Shown piece after piece: positions 6,146 to 15,134 of a stretch of DNA of 22,351 bases. Both the position numbers and the translations under genes were made by a program. Each line of letters begins with the position of its first letter. The stretch's first letter is position 1. This DNA is from a virus. The notes beneath the pieces are model-generated. The model saw nothing but the letters and a program-made list of their open reading frames with translations. It searched no databases and was not told the DNA's origin. The DNA lies in IMG/VR virus record IMGVR_UViG_3300008339_000552, positions 1 to 22,351 of that record; one strand, written 5' to 3'.

Positions 6146-7984
6146 ATGGCATATAATACGGCAATAAGAGGACTAACCGCACAAGGCATTGATGCATTTA
6201 CTGGAATGTGTTATTCCAATAACGATGTTTCATTTACGATGACATCAAGCGAGTTTGCTAATCCAGGTTTCAAATACATAGTTGAATTAACTGAAAATTT
6301 AACGAGTAAGATTTACACTTTTTATCTATCACCTAATGCGGTGGGTAGTGGGGTATTTAATGCCAAGACCATCTTTAACCAATTGATACCAACTGGAGTT
6401 ACCATCCCTAATAGTGACGATGTGATGCTTCAAATATCTGACGCATTATTGATGAATGACAATTTAGTAAATACCTTCACCATTGAATTGTACGAAGGTT
6501 ACGATGTTGCAGGGGTATTTACTGAAGATCCAACTGTATTGGTTGCTTATAATTTAATGTGCGTATATGGCAAGGGTAAAAGCAACTTTTTGGTTATGGG
6601 TAGCAATGACACCAAACCAATTGCACTATCGCAGTATTACGACAACACACTTGGATTCAACAAAGAAACGGTTGCCACTCGCATCAACATTCCTTTAAGC
6701 TTACAATCTGAAGTCATCAATTGGCAACGCATCTCACGTTCAAATGTTTTAGGAGCGCAAGATTCAGCTTACAAGATTCTTTCGTGGATTGCAGACGATG
6801 GAACGTACATCAATCAAAATTATCCCTACGTAAACATTGCGAATTTTAGATATGTATTGTACGACAATACCTATGATGATTTTGTGACTTTTGATATTCC
6901 AATGCAGTTTTCGGATAGCGCACTATTGCACATTCCTGCAGGTCTTAAAAATTTAGTTGATGGCTCATTCATCACACAAGCACAAGCTGATGATACTATC
7001 TTTTGGACAATTGTAGGGATAGATGATGAAGATGTTGAGATAACTGCCAAGTATGGATTTTATATTGACGAAGATTGCAAACATAATCCAGTTCATTTGT
7101 ATTGGTTGAATCAGATGGGAGGATGGGATAGTTACTCATTTATCAAGAAAAATGAAAGGTCTATTGATGTTGAAAAGAAAAGATATAAAAGTTATCTTGG
7201 CAACTATAACACGGCAAGCGTTGAAACTCCATTTGATACTAAAAATTATTCACGTGCATTAACCGAACGTGAGCCAATCGTAAAGACCTTCATTAACTTA
7301 ACAAGTGATTGGTTAACGGAATCCGAGTATAAAGCAATGAAAGATTTATTCTATTCAAAATCCGTTTGGATGGTAGATGATAACGTGGATGGTTACAACA
7401 TTTTGCCAGTAGTGGTAGAAGATACCAACTACTTAATGAAGCGTGAACGCAATTCACGAAAGTACAATCAAACTTTAAGACTTCAATTGGCTAATGAATA
7501 TGACACTCTAAATAACTTACCTGCTCAATTCCCAATACCTTCGCCTGATCCTTGCGAATTGTTTACCATTTTTGGAAAACAATCTGGAAGTACAACAATG
7601 ACAGTAGGGGCAAACGTTGATGATTCTTGTAATATAATAGCTACAAATGCAGGTCGAAATAGATACATAACGGTTACGGTGAGTGAGGTTGGGATGAGTA
7701 TAGTGCCAGGTCAAGCATATTACGTTGAAATCAATTACACACCGAATATACCTTATGCACACGGAGCGAATGGATTTATAGACCTTGGAAATGTGGCAAC
7801 TGGTGGTGGAACAAGAACGTATTTTTCAATGGATAATTCAGGCACTCCAATTATAGCAAGTGGTGTTTGGGGTACTGGTTTTTCTGCCAGTCAATACTTC
7901 CAATTACAACTGCCAGTTTGGAGTGGTGGCGGTACATATACAGGTAACATTTATGTAAAGGTCGGTCAAGGTAATTGTCCATAA
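6146..7984 (+). CDS. Tail tip/baseplate-like protein with C-terminal receptor-binding module
   Basis: This 612-residue protein is rich in aromatic residues and beta strands. The N-terminal half contains YIVELTENLTSKIYTFYLSP, FNAKTIFNQLIP and IELYEGYDVAG, the middle part holds CKHNPVHLYWLNQMGGWDSY followed by FIKKNERSIDVEKKRYKSY, and then LTSDWLTESEYKAMKDLFYS. This order I know from conserved tail proteins of Bacteroidota phages, where it stands near the tape measure. From about residue 467 a new domain begins (PCELFTIFGKQSGSTTM) and ends VKVGQGNCP; it is beta-rich and likely variable. The Cys at both ends of this module may pair. Function in host contact is inferred. Confidence 0.55.
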   Translation: MAYNTAIRGLTAQGIDAFTGMCYSNNDVSFTMTSSEFANPGFKYIVELTENLTSKIYTFYLSPNAVGSGVFNAKTIFNQLIPTGVTIPNSDDVMLQISDALLMNDNLVNTFTIELYEGYDVAGVFTEDPTVLVAYNLMCVYGKGKSNFLVMGSNDTKPIALSQYYDNTLGFNKETVATRINIPLSLQSEVINWQRISRSNVLGAQDSAYKILSWIADDGTYINQNYPYVNIANFRYVLYDNTYDDFVTFDIPMQFSDSALLHIPAGLKNLVDGSFITQAQADDTIFWTIVGIDDEDVEITAKYGFYIDEDCKHNPVHLYWLNQMGGWDSYSFIKKNERSIDVEKKRYKSYLGNYNTASVETPFDTKNYSRALTEREPIVKTFINLTSDWLTESEYKAMKDLFYSKSVWMVDDNVDGYNILPVVVEDTNYLMKRERNSRKYNQTLRLQLANEYDTLNNLPAQFPIPSPDPCELFTIFGKQSGSTTMTVGANVDDSCNIIATNAGRNRYITVTVSEVGMSIVPGQAYYVEINYTPNIPYAHGANGFIDLGNVATGGGTRTYFSMDNSGTPIIASGVWGTGFSASQYFQLQLPVWSGGGTYTGNIYVKVGQGNCP

Positions 7985-7993
7985 AATTAAACT

Positions 7994-10900
7994 ATGCAAA
8001 CAGCACTCATTTTATACACGCAAGGGGATGAAACACCTCTATTGGTTGACCTTTATGAGAACGAAAACATCTCTTTGAATTGGTCGTTCAATGACATTCA
8101 AGACCTTGCACCACGTGGTAACTATTCGAGGACTTTTCGGATTCCATTCACTCCAACTAATGCAAGTATTTTTGGATTCATTCAAGAGAATACTTTTCAA
8201 TTTAGTGGATTCAATCCAAAGCGTAAAATCAACGCATCTATCACGGTTGACACTATACCAATCATTGAAGGTTATGTGCAATTCAAAGCTGCCTATACGA
8301 GCAATGGTGAGGTGAGTGATTTGGAGATAGTATTCTTTGGTAACGTTGTAAATTTTTTCAAGACGATTGGAGATGCTGACTTTAAAAATTACATTTCATC
8401 GGAGTTGCAAGAAGACTATGATTTCATTGTGTCTTATGTTACAACGGCCGCAGTTAATGCAAGTGGAAATGTTTATCTTGGATTAACTGATAAAGGTGAC
8501 AATTGGGTAATGAATGTAAATGATTCAGGCACTCGAAATATTTTAAGTAGTGATTTTAATATTGTTCCAAAGATTGGTGAACTCACACCATTTGTAAGGT
8601 CAAGATACATCTTTGATAAAATCTTTGCGTTAAGCGGATTTGAATTCAATGAGGCTGATAGCACAACACTTACGGAGCAGTTGGATAAAATGTGGATTCC
8701 GTGGATTGGCGAAAGTGATTTAATAGCACAACAAGGAAATCCTGATACTGCACGATTCAAGTTAACTAATAGTGGATCAATTACACTTGATACAACTGAT
8801 TTCACATTAACAAATTTCGCAAGTGGAGGAAGTTGCTTTGTTGCTGAATTACCAACTTTAAACATTGACATTGATTCCGGTTCAAATATTGGTGCAAATA
8901 ATATTTATACAGTACCTTTTAGTGGTAGTTATGTCTTTGCAGGAAATATGACTATTCAAGCTGACAATTCAATAGGTTCAGTTTGGATGGGTTTTTTGGC
9001 GAGTGATGGAGTATCTTCTTTTTTAATAGCTAATGGTGGTTCAGCTAATTTTGTGGTATGGGATAATGCTTTACAAGATTATATCTATAACACCAATACT
9101 GATGTTGATGCAACAACTGGAACATCTTCCGCTTTTGTTCAAGAAGGATGGACAATTAAACCAATTCTTTACATCTTTACAGATGTTTATCTACAATCAT
9201 ACAATCTTAATCCATTAGTTACATTTACCATATCATCTTTTGAGGTTGGCACATTGGACATATCAAAGCCATTGTTTGGTAACGCAATTGATTGGGCAGC
9301 TAATGCTCCAGTAATGAAGTGTAGTGAGTTTATGTCATCACTTTTTAAGATGTTTAATTTGGTTGTTATTGCTGATGATATCAACCCAAATCTATTGACA
9401 TTTAAACCGATTCAAGAATATTTAGCTGAAGGAGTTGCAAAAGATTGGTCGAATAAATTAGACGTATCAAAAGACATTACACTCACATCAACGGCTGACT
9501 ATCAAGCGCAGCAAAACTTGTGGACATACAAGTCAATGAATGATTATTTTAATCAATTATATAACGCACAAGGAGGTCGTGTATATGGTAGGTTGTTGTT
9601 GATTGATCCCGAAAATGACTTTGCAACCAAAGAACAAAAAACTGAAATAATGTTTGGTGCTACTCCATTAAATAGCATCAAAGGTAGTGACTATCCTATA
9701 CCTAAATTTCAGTCAGGAAATGGACAATTTGCAGCACCTGGCGCACGCATTTTGTATAAAACTGAAGATGAGATAACATTCAATATTTATAATGATGACT
9801 TTGGTAATGTGCTACCATATACTGCATTTTTATTTAGTCATTACACCACGGCTATTCCATCAATTGCAGATGAAGATTTAAACTTTGGACAAGAAGTGCC
9901 TTTGCACTATTTAGATAGCACACCATATAAGACGTTATATCAACGCTATTGGAATAATTATATATCTGACATTTACGCACCTGATGCACGTGTTATTGAA
10001 GCTTTCTTTGCCTTGGATTTTGCTGATGTTTATCAATTCAAATTCAATGATAAAATCTTTATCAAAGATGCGTACTATAGAATTCTTGACATTAGTGATT
10101 ATGTGGTAGGAATGCAAGATAGCGTTAAGGTGAAGTTGATTAAATTTGTTAGCGCAACTCCCGATTGTTTACTTTCTCCAAAGCCAGTTATTGGAATTAA
10201 TGGAAACATTATTTGGGAAGATTCTGAAGGAGAAACACAACCTGGAACTGAGACTTGTTGTAACAATTACGGATATTTTTGGGTTGGTTCAGAATGCTAC
10301 GCAACTCCACGAGATGCAAAAGGTAGAGGAGGAAGGACAAAAATGTTTTCAGAGGTTACAACTACTCTTTCAAATGTTGAAACAACACCAGTTAACAAGG
10401 CGGCATACATAGCTGATAATGCAGTTGTGCAAGAAATCAATGAAAGAACTTTTGTAAATGGTAATAATGTTTTTGTTGGTGGTTCAAATAGTGGCAGTAT
10501 TGTGAGTGGTTCAAGTAATATAGTTGTTTCTGATTTGGGAAGCGTAATGGTACTTGGTACATCAGCGAGGGCAATCAATCAAGGTGTGACATTGGGCGCA
10601 GGTGGCGCATATGCAGGTGAGTATCAAAGTGGAATTATTCAAGTGCGTGGTGCAGGAGATTGGACAAATAACACCACACCAATAACGCTAACAAATGAAA
10701 TAGGTAATTACATAACCGTGCCCGATGATTCAGTTTGGTATGTAAAGCTTATGTTGACCATTGGGCAAATTAGCGCAGGTATTGATGGCAATGGAGTAGT
10801 TGAATTCAACATTCAATTGACTTCATCAGCAGGTGTGTTAAGTGTAAAGGATGCAATTATAGTTAGTGAAAATCTTGAAACGATTAGCGGAAACTTTGAA

Positions 10901-11023
10901 CTTGGAGTTGACATTGTGGGGTTGACATTTGCACCTCAATTACTGCTAAAAAATTCAACCTATCCCGAAAACAATATTTTCATTGGAGGTCAAATAATTT
11001 ACAATCAATACCATTATGAATAA
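7994..11023 (+). CDS. Large tail tip protein with YadA-like repeat region
   Basis: This is the largest product, 1009 residues. The N-terminus reads LLVDLYENENISLNWSFN, then GNYSRTFRIPFTPTNASIFG and a strand-rich segment with EGYVQFKAAYTSNG and LEIVFFGN. This conserved start occurs in tail tip proteins of Bacteroidota phages. The body to about residue 720 is largely beta. A Cys-rich joint follows (ETCCNNYGYFWVGSECY, near residue 753). Residues about 820-870 have the short-period pattern NGNNVFVGGSNSGSIVSGSS with further GSSN and GTSA turns, like the YadA-head type or other stacked beta repeats. A final beta domain ends GGQIIYNQYHYE. Host contact by the C-terminal part is an inference. It overlaps the next gene by eight bases. 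Confidence 0.6.
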   Translation: MQTALILYTQGDETPLLVDLYENENISLNWSFNDIQDLAPRGNYSRTFRIPFTPTNASIFGFIQENTFQFSGFNPKRKINASITVDTIPIIEGYVQFKAAYTSNGEVSDLEIVFFGNVVNFFKTIGDADFKNYISSELQEDYDFIVSYVTTAAVNASGNVYLGLTDKGDNWVMNVNDSGTRNILSSDFNIVPKIGELTPFVRSRYIFDKIFALSGFEFNEADSTTLTEQLDKMWIPWIGESDLIAQQGNPDTARFKLTNSGSITLDTTDFTLTNFASGGSCFVAELPTLNIDIDSGSNIGANNIYTVPFSGSYVFAGNMTIQADNSIGSVWMGFLASDGVSSFLIANGGSANFVVWDNALQDYIYNTNTDVDATTGTSSAFVQEGWTIKPILYIFTDVYLQSYNLNPLVTFTISSFEVGTLDISKPLFGNAIDWAANAPVMKCSEFMSSLFKMFNLVVIADDINPNLLTFKPIQEYLAEGVAKDWSNKLDVSKDITLTSTADYQAQQNLWTYKSMNDYFNQLYNAQGGRVYGRLLLIDPENDFATKEQKTEIMFGATPLNSIKGSDYPIPKFQSGNGQFAAPGARILYKTEDEITFNIYNDDFGNVLPYTAFLFSHYTTAIPSIADEDLNFGQEVPLHYLDSTPYKTLYQRYWNNYISDIYAPDARVIEAFFALDFADVYQFKFNDKIFIKDAYYRILDISDYVVGMQDSVKVKLIKFVSATPDCLLSPKPVIGINGNIIWEDSEGETQPGTETCCNNYGYFWVGSECYATPRDAKGRGGRTKMFSEVTTTLSNVETTPVNKAAYIADNAVVQEINERTFVNGNNVFVGGSNSGSIVSGSSNIVVSDLGSVMVLGTSARAINQGVTLGAGGAYAGEYQSGIIQVRGAGDWTNNTTPITLTNEIGNYITVPDDSVWYVKLMLTIGQISAGIDGNGVVEFNIQLTSSAGVLSVKDAIIVSENLETISGNFELGVDIVGLTFAPQLLLKNSTYPENNIFIGGQIIYNQYHYE

Positions 11024-11198
11024 TCCACAACAGACATTCAAGAACATTTGCGAGATGCAAAAGATGGGCATCAAGTCAGATGCTAAAACCTACCAAAATA
11101 AATTACCAAAATGGCTAACTGGTTGTATCAATATGACCATTCTTGCTACTTTAATTTGGGGTACTTATGAACTAATTAAAATGATTTTCAATGGCTGA
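11016..11198 (+). CDS. Small membrane-anchored protein, unknown function
   Basis: This 60-residue protein starts MNNPQQTFKNICEMQKM, has a basic middle part (TYQNKLPKWLTG) and one likely membrane helix near the C-terminus (INMTILATLIWGTYELIKMIF). It overlaps the previous gene by eight bases and the tape measure gene by eight. Its place directly before the tape measure is where some phages have the chaperone, but the sequence has no resemblance to the chaperone found at 2273. A role in tail assembly or in the membrane during DNA entry cannot be told apart. Confidence 0.6.
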   Translation: MNNPQQTFKNICEMQKMGIKSDAKTYQNKLPKWLTGCINMTILATLIWGTYELIKMIFNG

Positions 11199-12792
11199 TA
11201 ATAAGGTAGTTTTAGAATTCGAAATAAAAGGTAACGGAGAGGAAAAAGCGCAATCGGTAAGGGCGCAAATGAAGGCACTCCGTGATGAGTTATTAAGATT
11301 AGATGAAGGAACGGCGGAGTTCGACAAGGTGCAAAGAAAGCTTGGAGCATTAACCGATAAAGTTGGTGACTTATCCAAAGGCGTTAACACATTAGCTGGG
11401 GATCCGTTGGAGAGGTTGAACAACTCCTTCTCAATGATTGGTTCATCTATCTTATCACTTGATTTTGGAGCAGCTCAACAAGGATTGCAAGGGGTATCGA
11501 GTGCGGTAAAAGATTTCAAGTTTGGTGACCTTACAACAGCTGCAAAAGGCTTCGGTACAACGATGTTAGACTTAGGAAAATCGTTGCTATTGAACCCAAT
11601 CTTTTTGTTGGGTGGTATTATCGCAGCGGTTGTGATGAACTTTGATAAGTTGGTGAATGCAGGTGGATTGGTTGGTCGAATGTTTGGCTTTATTAAAGAA
11701 ACCATTGATGCCGTCACGGGTGGATTGGTGGACTTTATGGATTGGATTGGGTTAACTGACTCAAAGGCTGAGGAACGTGCAGAGAATCAAAAGAAGTTAG
11801 ATAAGGAAGCAGAAGATAGACGCAAGAAACAAGAGGAACAAGCGTTAAAAGATGCTGAACATTTACATAAAGAGAAAGAACGTTTAGCCAAAGAGGCAGC
11901 CGAAAAGGAGGCTCAAAGAATTCAAAAAATAAAAGATGACCAACGCTCATTAACTGAATTCCTAAAGGCTGAACAAGAGAAAAGATACCAAGAAACTTTA
12001 TCAAATGACGAAAGAGAAATAAGACAACTTCGTCTTTTGTATTTAGAGAAAGAAAGATTAGCGCACGGCAACAAAGAATTGCTGAAGCAATTGGATGCAT
12101 CGTATCAAGCTGATGTTTTGATGATGCAAGAGAAACAAGCAGAGGATGATATAGTAATAGAATCAAAAGCACTTGAAACAAAAAAGCAATCACTTCAATT
12201 AGTATTTGACGAAACAAAAAACAACTTTCAAAAAATACTTGATGAGGATAAGAAAAGAAAGGAACAAGAAATAGAACTCGAAAAATATACGGCTCAACAA
12301 AAATTTGATATTGCTTTTGCAGTCGCGGGTAACCTGATGTCTATAATGGATTCATTGGGTAAGCAAGATAAGGCAGCTGCGAAAAGAAGATTCAATATAA
12401 ATAAAGCGTTTGGTATTACACAAGCCACAATCAATACATATATGGCGGTCAACGCTGCGTTAACGGCAGGAGGTAACCCAATTAAGTTAGCTACTGGAGC
12501 GCAATTCGTAGAGGCAGGTCTTGCACTTACAATGGGTTTGGCAAATGTTGCTAAAATTGCATCAACTAAATTTAATGATGGTGGTAACACTCCTCCTCCT
12601 CCTCCAGGTACAATGGGTGGAGGTGGTATGGGTGGAGGTGGTTCAACATCCGCACCAGCACTTGATTTGTCATTTCTAAACAATGGACAAACGAAAGCAC
12701 AACCGATACAATCTTATGTTTTAGCTACTAATGTAACGTCGGCACAAGATGCACAACAAAAGATATTAGACCAATCAAAATTAATAAAATAA
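11191..12792 (+). CDS. Tape measure protein
   Basis: This 533-residue protein has the build of a tail tape measure: an N-terminal strand (VVLEFEIKGNGEEKAQ) with helix, hydrophobic helices (about residues 130-150, LLLNPIFLLGGIIAAVVMNF, and 155-185), a long charged coiled coil (about 190-375) rich in Glu, Lys and Gln, a second Ala-rich hydrophobic region with INKAFGITQATINTYMAVNA (about 402-421), and a Pro/Gly-rich tail (about 466-487, TPPPPPGTMGGGG). The TQATINTYMAVNAAL pattern is common to tape measures of Bacteroidota phages. At roughly 0.15 nm per residue the tail would be about 80 nm long, an estimate by rule only. It lies directly before the head genes. Confidence 0.85.
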   Translation: MADNKVVLEFEIKGNGEEKAQSVRAQMKALRDELLRLDEGTAEFDKVQRKLGALTDKVGDLSKGVNTLAGDPLERLNNSFSMIGSSILSLDFGAAQQGLQGVSSAVKDFKFGDLTTAAKGFGTTMLDLGKSLLLNPIFLLGGIIAAVVMNFDKLVNAGGLVGRMFGFIKETIDAVTGGLVDFMDWIGLTDSKAEERAENQKKLDKEAEDRRKKQEEQALKDAEHLHKEKERLAKEAAEKEAQRIQKIKDDQRSLTEFLKAEQEKRYQETLSNDEREIRQLRLLYLEKERLAHGNKELLKQLDASYQADVLMMQEKQAEDDIVIESKALETKKQSLQLVFDETKNNFQKILDEDKKRKEQEIELEKYTAQQKFDIAFAVAGNLMSIMDSLGKQDKAAAKRRFNINKAFGITQATINTYMAVNAALTAGGNPIKLATGAQFVEAGLALTMGLANVAKIASTKFNDGGNTPPPPPGTMGGGGMGGGGSTSAPALDLSFLNNGQTKAQPIQSYVLATNVTSAQDAQQKILDQSKLIK

Positions 12793-12794
12793 AT

Positions 12795-13391
12795 ATGAAA
12801 GAAGAAGAAGTAAAAGTCATCGAATATACGATAGACGATAGCGGTTATTTAGGAGTTCACGCAATGTCATTAGTTGAGAATCCTGCAATTGAAGTGGACT
12901 TTGTAGCATTGTCAAAAACACGCAAGGTGCAACAAGCAGCCATTGAGGAAGGTGAAAGAAAAATGGTATATGGTGCGGTGATGATTCCCGAGCAATTGAT
13001 ATACAGAGTTGATTCGATGAAGCGTGAATACTACTGCAAATACTCCAAAGAAACCATCAACAAAATCGCGCAAGAATACCTTAAAAGAAATATGCATCAC
13101 AACTCAAATTTGGAACACGAAATCCCAGTTGTTGGATGCACGGTTGTGGAGTCTTGGATAGTGGAAGGTCAGCACGACAAGAGCCAAAACTTTGGATTCT
13201 CTTTCCCCGAAGGCACGTGGTGCATTGGAATGAAGATTGATAACGATGAGGTGTGGCAATCAATCAAACAAGGTGACGTTAAAGGCTTTTCACTTGAAGG
13301 ATTCTTTACTGAAATCAGTGATGAATATATGACTCAACAAGAGATCGAAAAGATAATGAAAGAACTCGAAAACGAGTTAAGCGGATTGTAA
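12795..13391 (+). CDS. XkdF-like prohead serine protease
   Basis: This 198-residue protein has the features of the XkdF-like (S78_2) prohead proteases: MVYGAVMIPEQLIYRVD (residues 57-73), a helix with EYYCKYSKETI, the motif NSNLEHEIPVVG containing the likely catalytic His108, ESWIVEGQ, and GTWCIGMKIDNDEVW followed by VKGFSLEGFF with the likely catalytic Ser166. Such proteases cut the scaffold and the capsid delta domain during head maturation. It stands before scaffold and capsid as expected. The start ATG follows the tape measure stop by two bases. Two terminators follow directly after its stop. Confidence 0.8.
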   Translation: MKEEEVKVIEYTIDDSGYLGVHAMSLVENPAIEVDFVALSKTRKVQQAAIEEGERKMVYGAVMIPEQLIYRVDSMKREYYCKYSKETINKIAQEYLKRNMHHNSNLEHEIPVVGCTVVESWIVEGQHDKSQNFGFSFPEGTWCIGMKIDNDEVWQSIKQGDVKGFSLEGFFTEISDEYMTQQEIEKIMKELENELSGL

Positions 13392-13396
13392 CGATT

Positions 13397-13420
13397 ACAC
13401 CTTGTGCAGGTGTTTTATTT
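13397..13420 (+). terminator. Intrinsic terminator after the protease gene (first of two)
   Basis: ACACCT (13397-13402) pairs with AGGTGT (13408-13413) around a five-base loop, and TTTATTT follows. It begins six bases after the protease stop. Confidence 0.65.
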
Positions 13421-13430
13421 ACCCGACAAA

Positions 13431-13460
13431 AAAGGCCTTCCACGTTTGGAGGGCCTTTCT
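13431..13460 (+). terminator. Intrinsic terminator after the protease gene (second of two)
   Basis: AAAGGCCTTCC (13431-13441) pairs with GGAGGGCCTTT (13448-13458), eleven pairs with one G-T, around the loop ACGTTT. It ends in CCTTTCTTG, and a run of A lies before it, so it can work in either direction. Confidence 0.8.
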
Positions 13461-13559
13461 TGTGAAACCGAAACAACTAAACAAACTAAAAAAACACATT
13501 ACAACGGGAACAAAAGTAGGGGTTTTGCTACTTACTCAAAGAAAAAGTAAAACATAGAT
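13461..13559 (+). promoter_or_regulatory. Leader of the scaffold-capsid unit with a small hairpin
   Basis: This A-rich stretch follows two terminators and precedes the scaffold gene, so the scaffold and capsid probably have a promoter here. I find no TAnnTTTG box. AAGTAG (13514-13519) pairs with CTACTT (13528-13533) around GGGTTTTG, a hairpin of six pairs about 27 bases before the start codon. Its role is unknown; it could stabilise the message or mark a promoter of a phage-specific type. Confidence 0.4.
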
Positions 13560-14147
13560 ATGAACAAAGTAAGTGAAATCGTTTCCAAATATGCAGACCG
13601 CTTGAAGGCCTTTGGTATTCAGTTGTCCGCAGAAGGGGAAATCACAAAAGAAGCTCAAATGGCAATGGCCGTTTTAGCTGATGGCACGGAGGTATATTCT
13701 CCCGATGCTGAATTTAAAGTAGGTAGTGAACTTTTCATTATGGATGGTGACGGCAACCCCGTTCCTGCACCTGATGGAGAACACACAACCGCTGAAGGTA
13801 AAGTAATCGTGGTTGCAGGTGGTGTAATCACAGAGATTAAAGAACCAATGGAAGAAGAGCCAAAGGTAGAAATCGAAATCGAAGAAGAAAAGCAAGCTGC
13901 TTTTGAAGGTGTAAGCAAAGAGGAATTTGAGTCTACAATCAATTCATTGGTTGAAGCTTTCGAAGCAAAGATTGCCGCTCTAAATGCAGAGAAAGAAACT
14001 CTTTCTTCTACTATCGAAAAGATGAGCAAGCAACCTGCAGTTGATAGCGTTAAGAAGTCTACTTCAGTTGCTAAATCAGAGCCTATCAACTTGGCGAAAA
14101 TGGATTCTAAAAACAGAATCTTTTCAATTATAAATAAGTACAAATAA
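13560..14147 (+). CDS. Capsid scaffold protein
   Basis: This 195-residue protein lies between the protease and the capsid gene, the normal place of the scaffold. The N-terminus (VSEIVSKYADRLKAF) is helical. Residues about 38-95 form a small beta part (LADGTEVYSPDAEFKVGSEL, then GDGNPVPAPDGEHT and KVIVVAGGVITEI), a pattern I know from scaffold genes of Bacteroidota phages. An acidic stretch (residues about 95-112, rich in Glu) and a coiled coil (FESTINSLVEAFEAKIAALN) follow. The basic C-terminus (about 165-195) probably binds the capsid protein, as in other scaffolds. The start at 13560 has no Shine-Dalgarno sequence. Confidence 0.75.
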   Translation: MNKVSEIVSKYADRLKAFGIQLSAEGEITKEAQMAMAVLADGTEVYSPDAEFKVGSELFIMDGDGNPVPAPDGEHTTAEGKVIVVAGGVITEIKEPMEEEPKVEIEIEEEKQAAFEGVSKEEFESTINSLVEAFEAKIAALNAEKETLSSTIEKMSKQPAVDSVKKSTSVAKSEPINLAKMDSKNRIFSIINKYK

Positions 14148-14165
14148 AAATAAAAAAAGAAAAAA

Positions 14166-15083
14166 ATGGCTGATTCATTGACAATCACAAGCACCTATGC
14201 AGGTGAACTCGCGTTACCATATATCAACGCTGCCATCCTTTCAGGGGACACTTTGGCAAAAGGATATGTAACTTTGAAAGAAGGAGTTAAGTACAAGGCT
14301 GTATTAAAGAAGTTGGCTAACTCAGCTTCATTGGTTCAAGCTGCTGCTTGTGACTTCACTCAACAAGGTTCTTTGACTTTGACTGAGTCAATTTTGACCG
14401 TTACAGATTTGATGACTAATCTTGAACTTTGCAAAAAAGAATTTGCACAAGATTGGGAAGCTGCTGCAACTGGTCGTGGATTCATTAACGATGTAGTTCC
14501 TGCTAACTTTGCAGAGTTCTTAATCGGATATGCTGCTGCTAAAGTTGGTGAAACTATCGAGTACACAATTTGGCAAGGTGATACAGGTGGAACTTACGCT
14601 TCATTTGACGGATTTGAAAAGAAGTTGAAGGCTGGATTGAGTGGTTCTGCTGATCAAACTTGGGCTGCTACTTTAGATGTAACTACTGTTATTGCTAATA
14701 TGAATGCAGTTATCAACGCTTTGCCTGCTGCTTTGATTGGTTCACCTGAAACCAAGTTGTATGTTAACCGTGCTACTGCTCAGTTTTATCGCCAAGCAGT
14801 ATCTGCTTTAGGTTATGCTAATTTGTTCCAAGCTTCTGAAGATTTCAACTTGCAATTTAACGGATACGACATTTATGTTTGTCCTGGTATTTCAACTGGA
14901 ACTGTGATTGCAGCACAACCTTCAAACTTGTTTGTTGGTGTTGATGCTAACTCTGATTTCGCTGAAGTGAAAGTAGTTGATATGTCGATGACTGATGCAT
15001 CTGATAACGTACGCATGGCAATGAGATTCCGTACTGGAGTTCAAGTAGGTGTATTGACTGACTGCGTAATCGGTCACAACTAA
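14166..15083 (+). CDS. Major capsid protein (HK97 fold)
   Basis: This 305-residue protein is rich in Ala and Thr and has the length and makeup of an HK97-type capsid protein without a long delta domain. It contains KAVLKKLANSASLVQAAACD, then LELCKKEFAQDW, the long helix region with PANFAEFLIGYAAAKVGETI, the stretch NALPAALIGSPETKLYVNRA, YRQAVSALGYANLF and, near the end, MRFRTGVQVGVLTDCVIGHN. These are the patterns of the Bacteroidota phage capsid family. The leader is a run of A with little else, typical for strongly expressed Bacteroidota genes, and codon use looks more uniform than in the neighbours (many GCT and ACT). A strong terminator follows, so scaffold and capsid form a separate transcription unit. 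Confidence 0.85.
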   Translation: MADSLTITSTYAGELALPYINAAILSGDTLAKGYVTLKEGVKYKAVLKKLANSASLVQAAACDFTQQGSLTLTESILTVTDLMTNLELCKKEFAQDWEAAATGRGFINDVVPANFAEFLIGYAAAKVGETIEYTIWQGDTGGTYASFDGFEKKLKAGLSGSADQTWAATLDVTTVIANMNAVINALPAALIGSPETKLYVNRATAQFYRQAVSALGYANLFQASEDFNLQFNGYDIYVCPGISTGTVIAAQPSNLFVGVDANSDFAEVKVVDMSMTDASDNVRMAMRFRTGVQVGVLTDCVIGHN

Positions 15084-15096
15084 TTTAACCACAAGT

Positions 15097-15134
15097 AAAG
15101 GGGAAGGTGGTTAGTTCTACCTTCCCTTTATTTT
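15097..15134 (+). terminator. Intrinsic terminator after the major capsid gene
   Basis: AAAGGGGAAGGT (15097-15108) pairs with ACCTTCCCTTT (15119-15129), with one bulged G or a G-T pair, and TTTATTTT follows. It lies 14 bases after the capsid stop. Confidence 0.85.

Noticed and set aside
8473-8871. Minus-strand open frame of 132 codons opposite the large tip protein
   Set aside because: Composition is that of an antisense shadow, and the plus-strand gene is continuous and convincing.
11735-12217. Long minus-strand open frame opposite the tape measure
   Set aside because: It is Leu/Phe-rich shadow translation of the coiled-coil codons; no start context and no place in an operon.
13655-14194. 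Minus-strand open frame of 179 codons opposite the scaffold
   Set aside because: Ser/Ile/Phe-rich mirror of the Glu/Lys/Ala-rich scaffold gene, and it would run against the capsid unit.
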